NCBI GenBank assembly: GCA_002070955.1
Contig: MWEK01000023.1
Coordinates: forward strand, 1-64,000
DNA: 64,000 bases
Source of the DNA: Planctomycetes bacterium ADurb.Bin069
Lineage (GTDB): Bacteria > Planctomycetota > UBA8108 > UBA8890 > UBA8898
Direction: 5' to 3'
Shown here: positions 53,993-63,016 of the stretch, one piece after another
How the letters are laid out: each line of letters opens with the position of its first letter
Position numbering within the stretch: position 1 is the first letter of the stretch
The notes under the pieces: model-generated
Seen by the model: the letters and a program-made list of their open reading frames with translations, nothing else
The model's database searches: none
Told to the model about the DNA's origin: nothing
Position numbers and translations under genes: made by a program

Positions 53993-55972
53993 TCAAGATT
54001 GTGCGGTTGACTCGGGCGGCGCCGGGTCCGCGGGGGGCAGCTTGCGGTACCAAAGGAAGTACATGCCCGTCAGGCCCGCGGCGAAGATGCCCAGCGTCGC
54101 GAAGAAGGCGTCGTAGGTTCTGATCACGAGCTGCATGGGCAGGAGGAAAAGGCTCACCTGCCAGGCCAGCGTGAACGGCAAGGCCAGCAGATCGCTGCGG
54201 TGTTCCCGGCGCATCGCGGCGCGCGCCTCGGGCGGGAGCGTGTCGCGCAGCGGGCCCCACACACCGAAGGGCCGCGTCGTCCGGTAGAACCGCTCCAGGG
54301 TCGCGCGATCGGCGGGCGCGAAGGCGTACGTCCCCGCGATGCAGCCGGCGAAGCCGACGCCGACGAGGATCAGGAACTGGTGCAGCTCGCTCATGGCGGG
54401 CGCCGCCGCGCGCTGGATGCCGGCGCCCGCCAGCACGGCCGCCATGCCGATGGCGTAGCCCTGGCCGTTCAGGCGCCACCAGTAAAAGCGCAGCGCCATG
54501 GGGATCACCCGGCCGCCCGCCAGCCCCATGATGATCCAGCCCCAGATGTCGTTGATGTTCGCCACCGTGTGGGCCATGAGCATGCTCGCCGCGACGGCGA
54601 AGGCCCCGAAGCACCAGCTCGCGCGGATGTACTCGGCGTTGCGCGCGCGCGGCCGCAGGAAGCCCTGGTAGATGTCGCGGGTGAAGAACGCCGTCGCGCG
54701 GTTGATCTGCGACGCGAAGGTGGTGAGCGACGCCGCCAGGAAGACCACCAGGAGCAGCCCGCGCACGCCGGGCGCCATGCACTTCAGGATGACGGCCGGG
54801 AGGATGCGCTCCGGATCGATGGCGCCCTCGAAGCTCAGGAGGTGGAGCTTGTCGCCCAGGGCTCCCCCGCCGAGGAGCGTCTCGAGACCGGCGATGAGGT
54901 CGGGCGGGTAGTTCCCGGGCTGATTGACGATGCCGGCGAGGACCTGCGCCCACTGCGCCTTGGCGACGCCGGGCACGTGCTCCTTGATGAGCGCGGCCGC
55001 CTGCGCGAGGACCGTTTGGTCGGGGAACATGGCGTCGGCCAGGTACAGGCCCAGCACGGCGAAGCCGATCATCATGGGCCACCTGAACATCATCAGCCAG
55101 GTCCAGAAGAAGGTCAGAAGGCCGCATTCCCGCTCGCTGCGGGCGCCGAAGAAGCGCTGGTCGTCGCCTTCACCCATGCCGCTCAGGACGTTGCGCACGA
55201 GGTAGAAGATCGCGAAGAGCGCGAGGCTGCGGTACGCCTCGTAGCCCGCCGGCATGGTCGTGCGCCAGTGGGGCACGGAGCTGAGCCAGTCGGCGTTCTG
55301 GGTGACCTTCGCGGCCACCGCGGCCAAGCTCTGGGAATCGGTCACCTTAAAGACCGCCATGACGACGACGACGGCGACGCCGGCGAGAATGACGAAGGAC
55401 TGGAAGAGATCGGTGAAGACGACGCCGTAGAAGCCCGACGCCATAATGTACACCGTCACGACGGAGACCATGATGAAAGCGCAAAGGGCCGGCGAGAAAG
55501 GCATGAACATCGACAGGAAGAGACCCGCCCCCTTGATCAGGTAGGTGAGCATCATGATCATGAAGACGATTTCGGAGATCGCTCGCAGGAGACGCGCCGC
55601 CTTCCCCCCGCCGCCGTCGCCGAAGCGGTACGTCATCCACTCCGCGCCCGTCATGCAGCCCGACCGGTGGTGCCACTTGCCCGTCCACAGGAGAAAGACG
55701 GCGAGGACGAGCACCGCCCCGCCGCGGAACTCGATGAAGAGGCCGCGCGGGCCGAGCATGAAGATAAACGAGGTGATGATCATGGTGCCGGTCATGTCCA
55801 GGAAGGAGGCCATGCCCGACACGCCGAGGAGCCACCAGGGCAGCCGCCGGCCGCCGAGGAAGTAGTTCTCGAGGCTTTTCGAGGCCACCCGCTTGAGCGA
55901 GAAGCCGATGGCGGCCAGGATGGCGAAGAACGCGATCAGAATCGTGTAGTCGATGGCTGCGAGGGTCTGCAC
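53993..55972 (-). CDS. Sodium:solute symporter (SSS family)
   Basis: A 659-residue integral membrane protein with about 13-15 hydrophobic segments. SSS features include KSLENYFLGGRRLPWWLLGVSGMASFLD near the N-terminus, the GGAV region, and ARSERECGLLTFFW. The start is GTG 55972 with AAGGAG six bases upstream. Its stop is ten bases before the alpha-mannosidase start, so it likely supplies that enzyme's substrate or a related sugar. Substrate specificity cannot be read from sequence. Confidence 0.95.
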   Translation of the reverse strand: MQTLAAIDYTILIAFFAILAAIGFSLKRVASKSLENYFLGGRRLPWWLLGVSGMASFLDMTGTMIITSFIFMLGPRGLFIEFRGGAVLVLAVFLLWTGKWHHRSGCMTGAEWMTYRFGDGGGGKAARLLRAISEIVFMIMMLTYLIKGAGLFLSMFMPFSPALCAFIMVSVVTVYIMASGFYGVVFTDLFQSFVILAGVAVVVVMAVFKVTDSQSLAAVAAKVTQNADWLSSVPHWRTTMPAGYEAYRSLALFAIFYLVRNVLSGMGEGDDQRFFGARSERECGLLTFFWTWLMMFRWPMMIGFAVLGLYLADAMFPDQTVLAQAAALIKEHVPGVAKAQWAQVLAGIVNQPGNYPPDLIAGLETLLGGGALGDKLHLLSFEGAIDPERILPAVILKCMAPGVRGLLLVVFLAASLTTFASQINRATAFFTRDIYQGFLRPRARNAEYIRASWCFGAFAVAASMLMAHTVANINDIWGWIIMGLAGGRVIPMALRFYWWRLNGQGYAIGMAAVLAGAGIQRAAAPAMSELHQFLILVGVGFAGCIAGTYAFAPADRATLERFYRTTRPFGVWGPLRDTLPPEARAAMRREHRSDLLALPFTLAWQVSLFLLPMQLVIRTYDAFFATLGIFAAGLTGMYFLWYRKLPPADPAPPESTAQS

Positions 55973-56039
55973 GCGACGCTCCTTGCGCGGCCGAGGCGGC
56001 GCGCGGACGCTTGATTACACTCCGGCGGCGCGCCGCGGG

Positions 56040-57626
56040 TCAAGGGCGGGTCGCGGGTCGCGTTCTCGTCCGGGCGCGGGCCTCTTCGAGGCGCTCGCGG
56101 GCATAGGGCCAGCGCGGAACCCGTTCCGCGACGGCTTTCAAGAGGGGGAGCGCCTCCCGCGGCCGGTCTTCCTCCAGGAGCAGCACGCCGAGCTCGAGTT
56201 CGGCCCACGGGTAGCCCGGCCGGATCTCGAGGGCGCGCCGGAGGGCGCGGACCGCCGCGTCGATTTCGCCGCGGCGTTCGTGGAGCTGCGCCAGATCGAG
56301 GAGGACGGGCGGGGCGTCCTCAAGCTCCGCCGCGACGTGTTCAAGTTCCGCCGCCGTGAAGGGTTCTTCCGCGGCGACGCGCGCGGCGAGGGCGTCGAGC
56401 CGGGCGGCGGCGGCCGCCGCCCGGCGGTCGGAGCGCGCGAAGAGGTGGGGACTCGCATCCTCGAACCAGCGGGCGGCGGGAACGGCGGCGCCCAGCGCCG
56501 TCCCCGGGAAGAGCGTGAGGCGCGAGACGACGAGGCTCGCCGGCCGCAGCTCGGCGACGAGCTTCTCGGTGGCGTCCAGATCCGCCCGGCTCTCGCCGGG
56601 AACGCCGCAGATCAGGTAGAAGGAGACGCGCAGGCCGGCGCGGCGGCAGGCCGCGACCGCGCCGCGCAGGCGGGCCGCGTTGAAGGGCTTGCGCAGGTAC
56701 TTCAGGACCGTGTCCGAGCCGGATTCGACGCCGAGCTGAATTTGCACGCAGCCGGCGCGGCGCATCCAGGCCAGAGTCTCGCGGTCGAGGCGGTTGACGC
56801 GGGATTGACAGTCCCAGAGGATGTCGGCTCCGTCGGCGATCAGGCGCCGGCAGAACTCCTTCGTCCGCGCCGGATCGTCCGTGAAGGTGTCATCGCGGAA
56901 GCTCAGGTAGACCAGGCCGCGGCGTTCCCGGAGCGCCGCGATCTCCCGCATGAGGCCGTCGATGGAGTGCGCGCGCACGCATCCGCGCCACGCCGAAGGC
57001 GCGTAGCAGAAGGCGCAGCGCGCGCCGCAGCCGCGTCCCGTCACCAGGTGGCGCAGTTGGAGGAGCGGATCGACGCCGAGGATGGTCAGGTCGGCCCGCG
57101 CGATCGAGGGCAGCGAGTCGAGCGGTTCGACGAGGGGCCGGACCGGACCCGCGATGACGGCGCCGCCGCTCCGGCACCAGAGTCCGGGGGTGCCGGCGAG
57201 GTCCGTCCCGCGCTCCAGGCGCGCGGCGATTTCAAGCATGGTCTGCTCGCCCTCGCCCTGGACGACGCCGTCGATCCAGGGGCAGCGCGCGAGAATCTCG
57301 CCGGCCAGGGGGCTTGCGTGCGGCCCGCCGAGGAGCACCAGCGGCCCGGCGGGGCCCGTGCGTTCCTTGAGGCGGCGCGCGAGCCGGAGGGTCTGGGCGC
57401 GCTGGTAGGTGAAGCATGAGAATCCGACGATGCGCGGGGCGCCCGCGGCAAGGAGCGGCACGGCATCGGCGCTGCGGAACCGCCCGAGGTGGATGAGAGT
57501 GACCGCGTGCCCGGCGCGCTCCAGCACGGCGCCCATGCTGAGAAGCCCTAGCGGCAGGAGGGCGGTGGAGGGGTCGCGCGCGAACTGCCGCGGACTGGCG
57601 AAGGCGAGGGTGACCTTGAGCGTCAT
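56040..57626 (-). CDS. B12-binding-domain radical SAM protein with C-terminal TPR
   Basis: A 528-residue protein. Residues 1-150 have a cobalamin-binding-like Rossmann layout (LLPLGLLSMGAVLERAGHAVTLIH, LVLLGGPHASPLAGEIL). The radical SAM core starts at VTGRGCGARCAFCYAP, with the CxxxCxxC set, and has LSFRDDTFTDDPART and VQIQLGVESGSDTVLKYL. The last 110 residues are TPR-like. The BchE/P-methyltransferase group does methylations or cyclisations; the B12-binding DxHxxG motif is not evident here. ATG 57626 is chosen; ATG 57638 is the alternative. On the minus strand TACAAT (57637-57642) sits just before, so the message may be leaderless. Confidence 0.85.
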   Translation of the reverse strand: MTLKVTLAFASPRQFARDPSTALLPLGLLSMGAVLERAGHAVTLIHLGRFRSADAVPLLAAGAPRIVGFSCFTYQRAQTLRLARRLKERTGPAGPLVLLGGPHASPLAGEILARCPWIDGVVQGEGEQTMLEIAARLERGTDLAGTPGLWCRSGGAVIAGPVRPLVEPLDSLPSIARADLTILGVDPLLQLRHLVTGRGCGARCAFCYAPSAWRGCVRAHSIDGLMREIAALRERRGLVYLSFRDDTFTDDPARTKEFCRRLIADGADILWDCQSRVNRLDRETLAWMRRAGCVQIQLGVESGSDTVLKYLRKPFNAARLRGAVAACRRAGLRVSFYLICGVPGESRADLDATEKLVAELRPASLVVSRLTLFPGTALGAAVPAARWFEDASPHLFARSDRRAAAAAARLDALAARVAAEEPFTAAELEHVAAELEDAPPVLLDLAQLHERRGEIDAAVRALRRALEIRPGYPWAELELGVLLLEEDRPREALPLLKAVAERVPRWPYARERLEEARARTRTRPATRP

Positions 57627-57674
57627 GGCGTTTGCCATTGTACCGGCCGCGGGCGGCGGACGGACAAGGCCGCT

Positions 57675-57703
57675 TTCGCGCGGCGGGTCCTTCCTGCTAC
57701 AAT
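57675..57703 (+). promoter_or_regulatory. Candidate promoter for the deaminase gene
   Basis: TTCGCG (57675-57680), 17 bases, TACAAT (57698-57703), with about 40 bases to the ATG. The -35 box is weak. Confidence 0.45.
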
Positions 57704-57749
57704 CGCCGCGCGCGCGGCGGCGGCGCCGCGGCGGAAGGGAGAACCCGAA

Positions 57750-58217
57750 ATGGGCGCTAAGCCGTGTTTCGAGCGTCCCGGCTGGGATGCGTACTTCATG
57801 GATATCGCGCGCGTGGTGGCGCGGCGGGGCAACTGCCGCCGGCGGCAGGTCGCGGCGGTGATCGTCAGGGACCGGCGGATCATCTCGACGGGTTACAACG
57901 GCACGCCGCGGGGAATTCCGAACTGTTTCGAGGGCGGGTGCCCGCGGTGCGCCAGCGAGGCGGCCTCGGGGGAGAATCTCGGGGAATGCATCTGCGCCCA
58001 CGCCGAGGAGAACGCCATCGTCCAGGCGGCGTACCACGGCATCTCGGTGAGCGGCGGCACGTTGTACTGCACGATGAGCCCCTGCCTCATGTGCGCCAAG
58101 ATGATCATCAACGCCGGTCTCGCGGCCGTCGTCTACGCCGAGGAATACCACTTTTCGGCCCAGTCGCGCGAGCTTCTCGCGACGGCGGGCGTCGCCTGCC
58201 GGCGGCTCGACCAGTGA
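57750..58217 (+). CDS. dCMP deaminase family protein
   Basis: Deoxycytidylate deaminases (ComEB type) make dUMP, the substrate of ThyX. This 155-residue zinc enzyme has the ligands His84 and Glu86 in CICAHAEENAI and Cys112 and Cys115 in MSPCLMCAKM. The extra zinc-binding cluster GGCPRCASE and CICAH occurs in the dCMP deaminase subfamily. The N-terminal GWDAYFMDIARVVARRGNC is diagnostic. GGAAGGGAG precedes the ATG. Together with ThyX and class III RNR it completes a route to dTMP, although it is 47 kb away. Confidence 0.93.
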   Translation: MGAKPCFERPGWDAYFMDIARVVARRGNCRRRQVAAVIVRDRRIISTGYNGTPRGIPNCFEGGCPRCASEAASGENLGECICAHAEENAIVQAAYHGISVSGGTLYCTMSPCLMCAKMIINAGLAAVVYAEEYHFSAQSRELLATAGVACRRLDQ

Positions 58218-58325
58218 CGGGCGCGGCGGCGGCGCCCTCGCTTGCGGCGCGGGCGGCTTGCGTGTATTCATGTTCGCACCGGCGGCAGGCCAAGCCCCGG
58301 CGGCAGTGAGAGAAAGGAGCAGTTC

Positions 58326-58892
58326 ATGGCGCGAGTCGTCATCGTTTATCACAGCGGGCGCGGACATACCGAGGCCTTGGCGAAGGCGGCCCTGGAAGGC
58401 GCCGAGAGCGTGCCGGGCGTCACGGCGGCTTGCATCCCCGCCGCGGAAGCCATGAAACGCATCGCGGAGCTGGACGCGGCCGACGCCATGATCTTCGGCT
58501 GCCCCACCTACATGGGCAGCGGCTCGTCGGAGTTCAAGAAGTTCATGGAGGCGACCTCCAGGCTTTGGTCCGAGCTGAGGTGGAAGGACAAGCTGGCGGC
58601 CGGCTTCACCAACTCGGGCAGCCAGAGCGGCGACAAGCTCGTGACGCTGATTCAGTTGGCGGTCTTCGCGGCCCAGCATGGAATGCTGTGGGTCAGCCTG
58701 GGGCTCCTGCCCGGCAACAACGCGAGCACGGCGAGCATCGAGGATCTGAACCGGTTGGGTTCGTTCCTCGGCGCCATGGGGCAATCGAACGTCGATCAGG
58801 GCAGCGACGTGGCGCCGCCGCCCGCCGATCGCGCGACGGCGCGGCACTTGGGCGCGCGCGTCGCGGCCTTGGCCCTGCGCTTCGCGCGTTGA
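58326..58892 (+). CDS. Flavodoxin-like / WrbA-type NAD(P)H oxidoreductase
   Basis: A 188-residue protein with AAAGGAG six bases before the ATG. The N-terminal VVIVYHSGRGHTEALAKAALEGA is the FMN phosphate loop; MIFGCPTYMGSGSSEFKKFMEAT is the second flavin loop, and AAGFTNSGSQSGDKLVTLIQL follows the WrbA pattern. WrbA-like enzymes reduce quinones with two electrons using FMN. It lies between the deaminase and an NmrA-like oxidoreductase and could share a stress-response role with the latter. Confidence 0.92.
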   Translation: MARVVIVYHSGRGHTEALAKAALEGAESVPGVTAACIPAAEAMKRIAELDAADAMIFGCPTYMGSGSSEFKKFMEATSRLWSELRWKDKLAAGFTNSGSQSGDKLVTLIQLAVFAAQHGMLWVSLGLLPGNNASTASIEDLNRLGSFLGAMGQSNVDQGSDVAPPPADRATARHLGARVAALALRFAR

Positions 58893-58914
58893 GCGCGGCC
58901 TGACGGAAGGAGCG

Positions 58915-59793
58915 ATGCACACGACGATCTTCGTCATCGGCGCGGGGGGGAACATCGGCGCCGCGCTGCTGGAGGAATTGGCGGCCGCGGGCGCCCGCGT
59001 GAAGGCGGGAGCGCACTCCGACGAGAGCGCCGCCCGGCTGGCGGCGGGCGGCGCCCGGGTGGCGCGGATCGATCTGGGCGACCGCGAAAGCTTGGTTCAA
59101 GGATTCAGGGGGGCGGAGCGGCTTTTCCTGATGACGCCGCTCCATGAGCGCATGGCGGAGTACGCCGGCAACGCCGTCGCGGCGGCGAAGGAGGCGGGGG
59201 TCGCGCACATCGTGCGTTCGTCGCTGCTCGGCGCCGCGGACGGCGCCGACTTCAAGCTGGGCGCCGTTCATGGGGGCATCGACGCCGCGGTGCGCGCGAG
59301 CGGGATTCCGTGGACCCTGCTGCGCCCGAACTGCTTCATGCAGAACTTCAGCGGCCCCTACCGCCGCATGATCACGGGCTCCGACGCGCTCTTTCTGCCC
59401 CAGGGTGAAGGGAAGACGAGCTTCATCGATGCGCGCGACGCGGCGGCCTGCGCGGCGGCGGCGCTGCTCGCCCCGGAGCGGCACGCGGGGCGGACGTACG
59501 ACCTGACGGGGCCCGAGGCGTTGAGCGGGGGCGAGGCGGCGGCGATCATCGGTGCGGCCCGCGGCGCGCCCGTGACGCACATGGACATCCCGCCTCTGGT
59601 CGCGCGGGGCGCGGCGCTCAGCCGGGGCATGCCGGCTTGGAACGTGGAGATGTTGCTCAGCCTCTTCGCCCACATCAAGGCGGGCAAGGCGGCGGCCGTG
59701 ACGAAGGCGGTCGCGGAGGTGGCGGGCAGGCCGGCGCGCACGTTGCGCGAGTACGCCCGCGAGAACGCGAGGGCGTGGGAACCGGAGCTGTAA
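58915..59793 (+). CDS. NmrA-like NAD(P)-binding oxidoreductase or regulator
   Basis: A 292-residue atypical short-chain dehydrogenase. IFVIGAGGNIGAALLEELAAAG is the glycine-rich NAD(P) loop; the Tyr-x3-Lys catalytic pair is not apparent, as usual in the NmrA/QorB group. It has the HxS substrate region (HIVRSSLLGAA) and LLRPNCFMQNFSG. GGAAGGAG precedes the ATG. QorB-type members reduce quinones and NmrA types sense NADPH/NADP. Pairing with a WrbA-like gene 22 bases upstream suggests quinone metabolism. Confidence 0.9.
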   Translation: MHTTIFVIGAGGNIGAALLEELAAAGARVKAGAHSDESAARLAAGGARVARIDLGDRESLVQGFRGAERLFLMTPLHERMAEYAGNAVAAAKEAGVAHIVRSSLLGAADGADFKLGAVHGGIDAAVRASGIPWTLLRPNCFMQNFSGPYRRMITGSDALFLPQGEGKTSFIDARDAAACAAAALLAPERHAGRTYDLTGPEALSGGEAAAIIGAARGAPVTHMDIPPLVARGAALSRGMPAWNVEMLLSLFAHIKAGKAAAVTKAVAEVAGRPARTLREYARENARAWEPEL

Positions 59794-59829
59794 TGCCGCG
59801 CCGCCGGCGCGGCGCAACAGGAGGATTCA

Positions 59830-61851
59830 ATGCGAAAACTGGTAGCGGCGGCCTGGCTGGCGGCGCTTTCCGCGCCGGGGGCGGAACGGCACGCGTTCAC
59901 CTTCGCGGACATGATCGGCATGCGCCGGCTCGCTTCGCCCGTGCCCTCGCCGGACGGCCGACAGATCGCCTTCGTGGCCACCGAATATTCGTTGGAGGAG
60001 AACCGCGGCAACGCGGACATCTGGATCGTGGGATCGGACGGCGGCGTGCCGCGCCGCCTGACGACGCACCCGGCCGCCGACAACAACCCGGTGTTCGCGC
60101 CCGATGGGGAGACGCTCTATTTCCTGAGCGGCCGGAACGGCGCGGCGCAGATCTTCGCGCTGCCTCTGGCCGGAGGCGAGCCCCGGCAGGTCACGCATTT
60201 TCCGGCGGGGCTTTCCAACCTGAAGCTCTCCCCCGACGGGGCGTGGTTCTCCTTTACGGCCGCCGTGTATGCCGACGAGTCGGACTTCGAGCAGGTCGCC
60301 GCGCGCGACCGGGCGAAGAAGGAGGGCCCGTGCACGGCCATGGTGTACGAGGAGCTGTTCGTCCGGCATTGGGACGCATGGAAGGACGGCAAGTGGAGCC
60401 ACATCTTCGTAATGCCGGTTGCGGGCGGAGCGCCCGTCGACGTCATGGCGGGAGTGGCGGGCGAGTGCCCCGGCGTGCCCTTCGGCGGCCCGGGAGAGTA
60501 CGCCTGGTCGCCGGATTCGAAGTCGATCGCCTACACGACGAAGCTGGGCCGCGACCGGGCCTGGACGACGAACTTCGACATCTTCCTGTACGACATCGCG
60601 ACGCGGACGGCGCGGAATCTCACGGCGGCCAATCCCGCCTGGGACACCGATCCGTGTTTCGCGCCCGACGGGAGGACGTTGTATTACCTGGCGATGCGGG
60701 TTCCCGGCTACGAGGCCGATCGGCTCAGGCTCATGAGCCTCGATCTCGCGACGGGAGCGGTGAAGAACCTCACCGAGGCCGCGGAGGTTTCCTGGGCGGA
60801 TCTGCGGATGGCGCCCGACGGCCGGACGATCTACTGCCTGGGAGAGCGGGCGGCGCGCACGCGGATTTTCGCCATCGATTGCGCGACCGGCGCGTCGCGC
60901 GAGCTTGTGGGGGAGCATCACAATCAGGCGCTCGCCCTCAAGCACGGCGTTCTGTACTTTTTGCAGGACAGTCTGACGGGGCCGGCGGAGCTCTTCGCGT
61001 ACGACCTGGGGCTCGGCGCGCCGCGGCGCCTGACGGGGTTCAACGATGCCGCGCTCGCCGCGATCGACATGAGCGCGCCCGAGGAGTTTTGGTTCGAGAA
61101 CCGCGAGGGCGTCAGCGTGCACGGGTGGCTTCTCAAGCCCGTCCCGTTCGACCCGGGGAAGAAGTATCCTCTCGCCTACTACATTCACGGCGGGCCGCAG
61201 GGGTCGTGGCAGGACAGCTTCCACTACCGTTGGAATCTGCAGATCCTGCCGGGGCGGGGCTACGCGGTCGCGGCGATCGACTTCCGGGGCAGCACGGGTT
61301 ACGGGGATGCTTTCCGGGAGGCCATCAGGGGCCACTGGGGCGACCGGCCCTTCGAGGATCTCATGGACGGGCTGGCGCACGTCCTGGAGAAGTGCCCGTA
61401 CATCGATCAGCGCCGGATGGCCGCCCTGGGGGCGTCGTACGGCGGCTACATGGTGAACTGGATCGCGGGGCAGGCGCCCGACAAGTTCGCGTGCCTCGTC
61501 AGCCACGACGGGATTTTCGATGAATTCACGGCGTACTTCACGACGGATGAGCTTTGGTTTCCCGAGTACGAGCAGGGCGGGACGCCCTGGGAGCGCCCCG
61601 AGAACTACGATCGCTTCTCGCCGGCGCGCCACGTGCGCAACTGGAAGACGCCCATGCTGCTCTTTCACGGCGGCAAAGATTACCGCTGCGTCGAGACCGA
61701 GTCGATCGCGGCCTTCAACGCCCTGCAGCGGCGGGGCATCCCCTCCAAGCTCGTGTACTTCCCGGACGAAGCCCACTTCGTCCTCTCGCCGCGCAACAGC
61801 GAGTTCTGGCATCGCACGCTCATCGAATGGGTCGACAGGTGGTGTAAGTAG
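59830..61851 (+). CDS. S9 family prolyl oligopeptidase, exported
   Basis: A 673-residue serine peptidase. AGGAGG precedes the ATG, and a signal peptide (KLVAAAWLAALSAPGAE) opens the chain. Residues 30-380 form a WD40/TolB-like propeller (SPDGRQIAFVATE, NNPVFAPDGETLYFLSG, DTDPCFAPDGRTLYYL). The alpha/beta-hydrolase domain has the nucleophile in GASYGGYMVNW, the Asp in LFHGGKDYRC and the His in FPDEAHFVLS. It should cleave short peptides outside the cytoplasm. It ends the plus-strand cluster and converges on the ATPase gene. Confidence 0.96.
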   Translation: MRKLVAAAWLAALSAPGAERHAFTFADMIGMRRLASPVPSPDGRQIAFVATEYSLEENRGNADIWIVGSDGGVPRRLTTHPAADNNPVFAPDGETLYFLSGRNGAAQIFALPLAGGEPRQVTHFPAGLSNLKLSPDGAWFSFTAAVYADESDFEQVAARDRAKKEGPCTAMVYEELFVRHWDAWKDGKWSHIFVMPVAGGAPVDVMAGVAGECPGVPFGGPGEYAWSPDSKSIAYTTKLGRDRAWTTNFDIFLYDIATRTARNLTAANPAWDTDPCFAPDGRTLYYLAMRVPGYEADRLRLMSLDLATGAVKNLTEAAEVSWADLRMAPDGRTIYCLGERAARTRIFAIDCATGASRELVGEHHNQALALKHGVLYFLQDSLTGPAELFAYDLGLGAPRRLTGFNDAALAAIDMSAPEEFWFENREGVSVHGWLLKPVPFDPGKKYPLAYYIHGGPQGSWQDSFHYRWNLQILPGRGYAVAAIDFRGSTGYGDAFREAIRGHWGDRPFEDLMDGLAHVLEKCPYIDQRRMAALGASYGGYMVNWIAGQAPDKFACLVSHDGIFDEFTAYFTTDELWFPEYEQGGTPWERPENYDRFSPARHVRNWKTPMLLFHGGKDYRCVETESIAAFNALQRRGIPSKLVYFPDEAHFVLSPRNSEFWHRTLIEWVDRWCK

Positions 61852-61909
61852 GCGCGGCCGGCGGCGCGCCGGAAACGCACTCGGATCGCGGCGCCGGCGG
61901 CGGCGGCGT

Positions 61910-62026
61910 TGAAGGACCGCCGATCGGCGCCCCGCGCTTCGAGGTTCGCGCGCGCGACTCGGATCGCGCGATGGAAACCCGGCTTGGGCGGCGACTCGCG
62001 GGCGCTCGGGAGCCGCGGTCCTTCAA
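61910..62026. repeat. 12-base inverted repeat with internal direct repeat
   Basis: TTGAAGGACCGC (61910-61921) and GCGGTCCTTCAA (62015-62026) are exact reverse complements about 93 bases apart. CTCGGATCGCG occurs twice nearby (from about 61881 and 61960). It fills the gap between two convergent genes. It could be a transcript-end structure or a degenerate mobile repeat. Confidence 0.55.
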
Positions 62027-62066
62027 GACCCCGTCCCGAGTATCCGCGGGCCGTGCACCCCCGCAT

Positions 62067-62651
62067 TCAAAGGGGAATCCGCCCTTCCGCCGCTTCGTCG
62101 TACAGCGCCCGCAGACAGGCGCGTATGTCGCCGCGGCAGAGGGCGAAGAGCCTGTCGCAACGGTCCGCGAGGAAGGCCGCGGCCGGCGCGCCGGCCAGCT
62201 CCGTCACCAGCTCGCGCAGCAGGGCGGGCGAGGTTCGATGCTCGTAGAGCACCGGGAGACGGCCGTGAAGGTGGCTTGTCGCCAGTATGCCGCCGGCGCG
62301 CCGCGCCGCGCGGCGCAGCCGCCGCCAGGCCGGAAACGGCAAGCGGTCCAGGCCGTCGATGCCGAGCAGATCCCGGGGGCCGGCGTCTTCCAGGAGTCGG
62401 GCGAACTCGGCTGCCGGCAGCGGCGCGTCGTCCCTCAGGACGAACGCGCGAGTCCGCCACCCGCGGGCGGCAAGGGCGCGCTCGATCTCCTCCCTGAGGC
62501 TTGTCTTGCCGCTTCCCCGCGGGCCGACGAGGACGCCGCGATGCCGCATGGAGGCAAAACGCGCCAGCACGGCCGCCAGATCCTCGCCGTCGAAGCGGAA
62601 CCGCAAAGCCTCGATGCGCTCCGCCCGGAACGGATTGTCCCGGGCGCGCAT
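62067..62651 (-). CDS. Small P-loop ATPase
   Basis: A 194-residue AAA/P-loop protein. RGVLVGPRGSGKTSLREEI is the Walker A; DLLGIDGLDRLPFPAWRRLR is a Walker B-like strand. ILATSHLHGRLPVLYEH resembles the sensor and switch regions of small ATPases such as those associated with IstB/DnaC-like folds. The start at 62651 lies two bases after the stop of the arrestin-like gene, so it is cotranslated with it. The role is unknown; a dedicated switch for the membrane partners is a guess. Confidence 0.8.
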   Translation of the reverse strand: MRARDNPFRAERIEALRFRFDGEDLAAVLARFASMRHRGVLVGPRGSGKTSLREEIERALAARGWRTRAFVLRDDAPLPAAEFARLLEDAGPRDLLGIDGLDRLPFPAWRRLRRAARRAGGILATSHLHGRLPVLYEHRTSPALLRELVTELAGAPAAAFLADRCDRLFALCRGDIRACLRALYDEAAEGRIPL

Positions 62652-62653
62652 GG

Positions 62654-63016
62654 TCAAACGCTCCCGAGCACGAGCTCGCGCCTTCTCGGGCCGATCACGA
62701 GGTCCACTCGCTCGACCGCACCCGAACCGATGACCTCCAGCGCCCAGCAGATCGAAACAAGCTTGCCCGAGACGCTCGGCGGGTGATCCGGCGCTTTCAC
62801 GCGGAAGCGCCGTCCGCCCGAGCAGGCGGCGGCCTCGAGCGTTTCTTCCCACGCCAGCCCCAGATCGCGGGTGCCCTTGCCCTGGGTGTACCAGAAAAGA
62901 CGCAGCGCCAGCGTCCCGGGGGGGACCGGCGCGTTCCACGCGACCTCCCCGGCGATGGTCTCGCCGGGGGCAAACGCGGTGCGCCCTCCTTCCAGCGTGA
63001 TCCTGAAGGCGCTCAT
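62654..63016 (-). CDS. Arrestin-like beta-sandwich protein
   Basis: A 120-residue protein with the arrestin-N/Spo0M-like pattern: ITLEGGRTAFAPGETIAGEVAWNAP, then LALRLFWYTQGKG, and FRVKAPDHPPSVSGKLVSICWALEV. The Pro-Gly-Glu turn followed by Gly-x-Val-x-Trp is the family fingerprint. No signal peptide. Its ATG overlaps the stop of the DUF3592 gene (ATGA). The upstream gene carries a similar fold at its C-terminus. Confidence 0.8.
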   Translation of the reverse strand: MSAFRITLEGGRTAFAPGETIAGEVAWNAPVPPGTLALRLFWYTQGKGTRDLGLAWEETLEAAACSGGRRFRVKAPDHPPSVSGKLVSICWALEVIGSGAVERVDLVIGPRRRELVLGSV

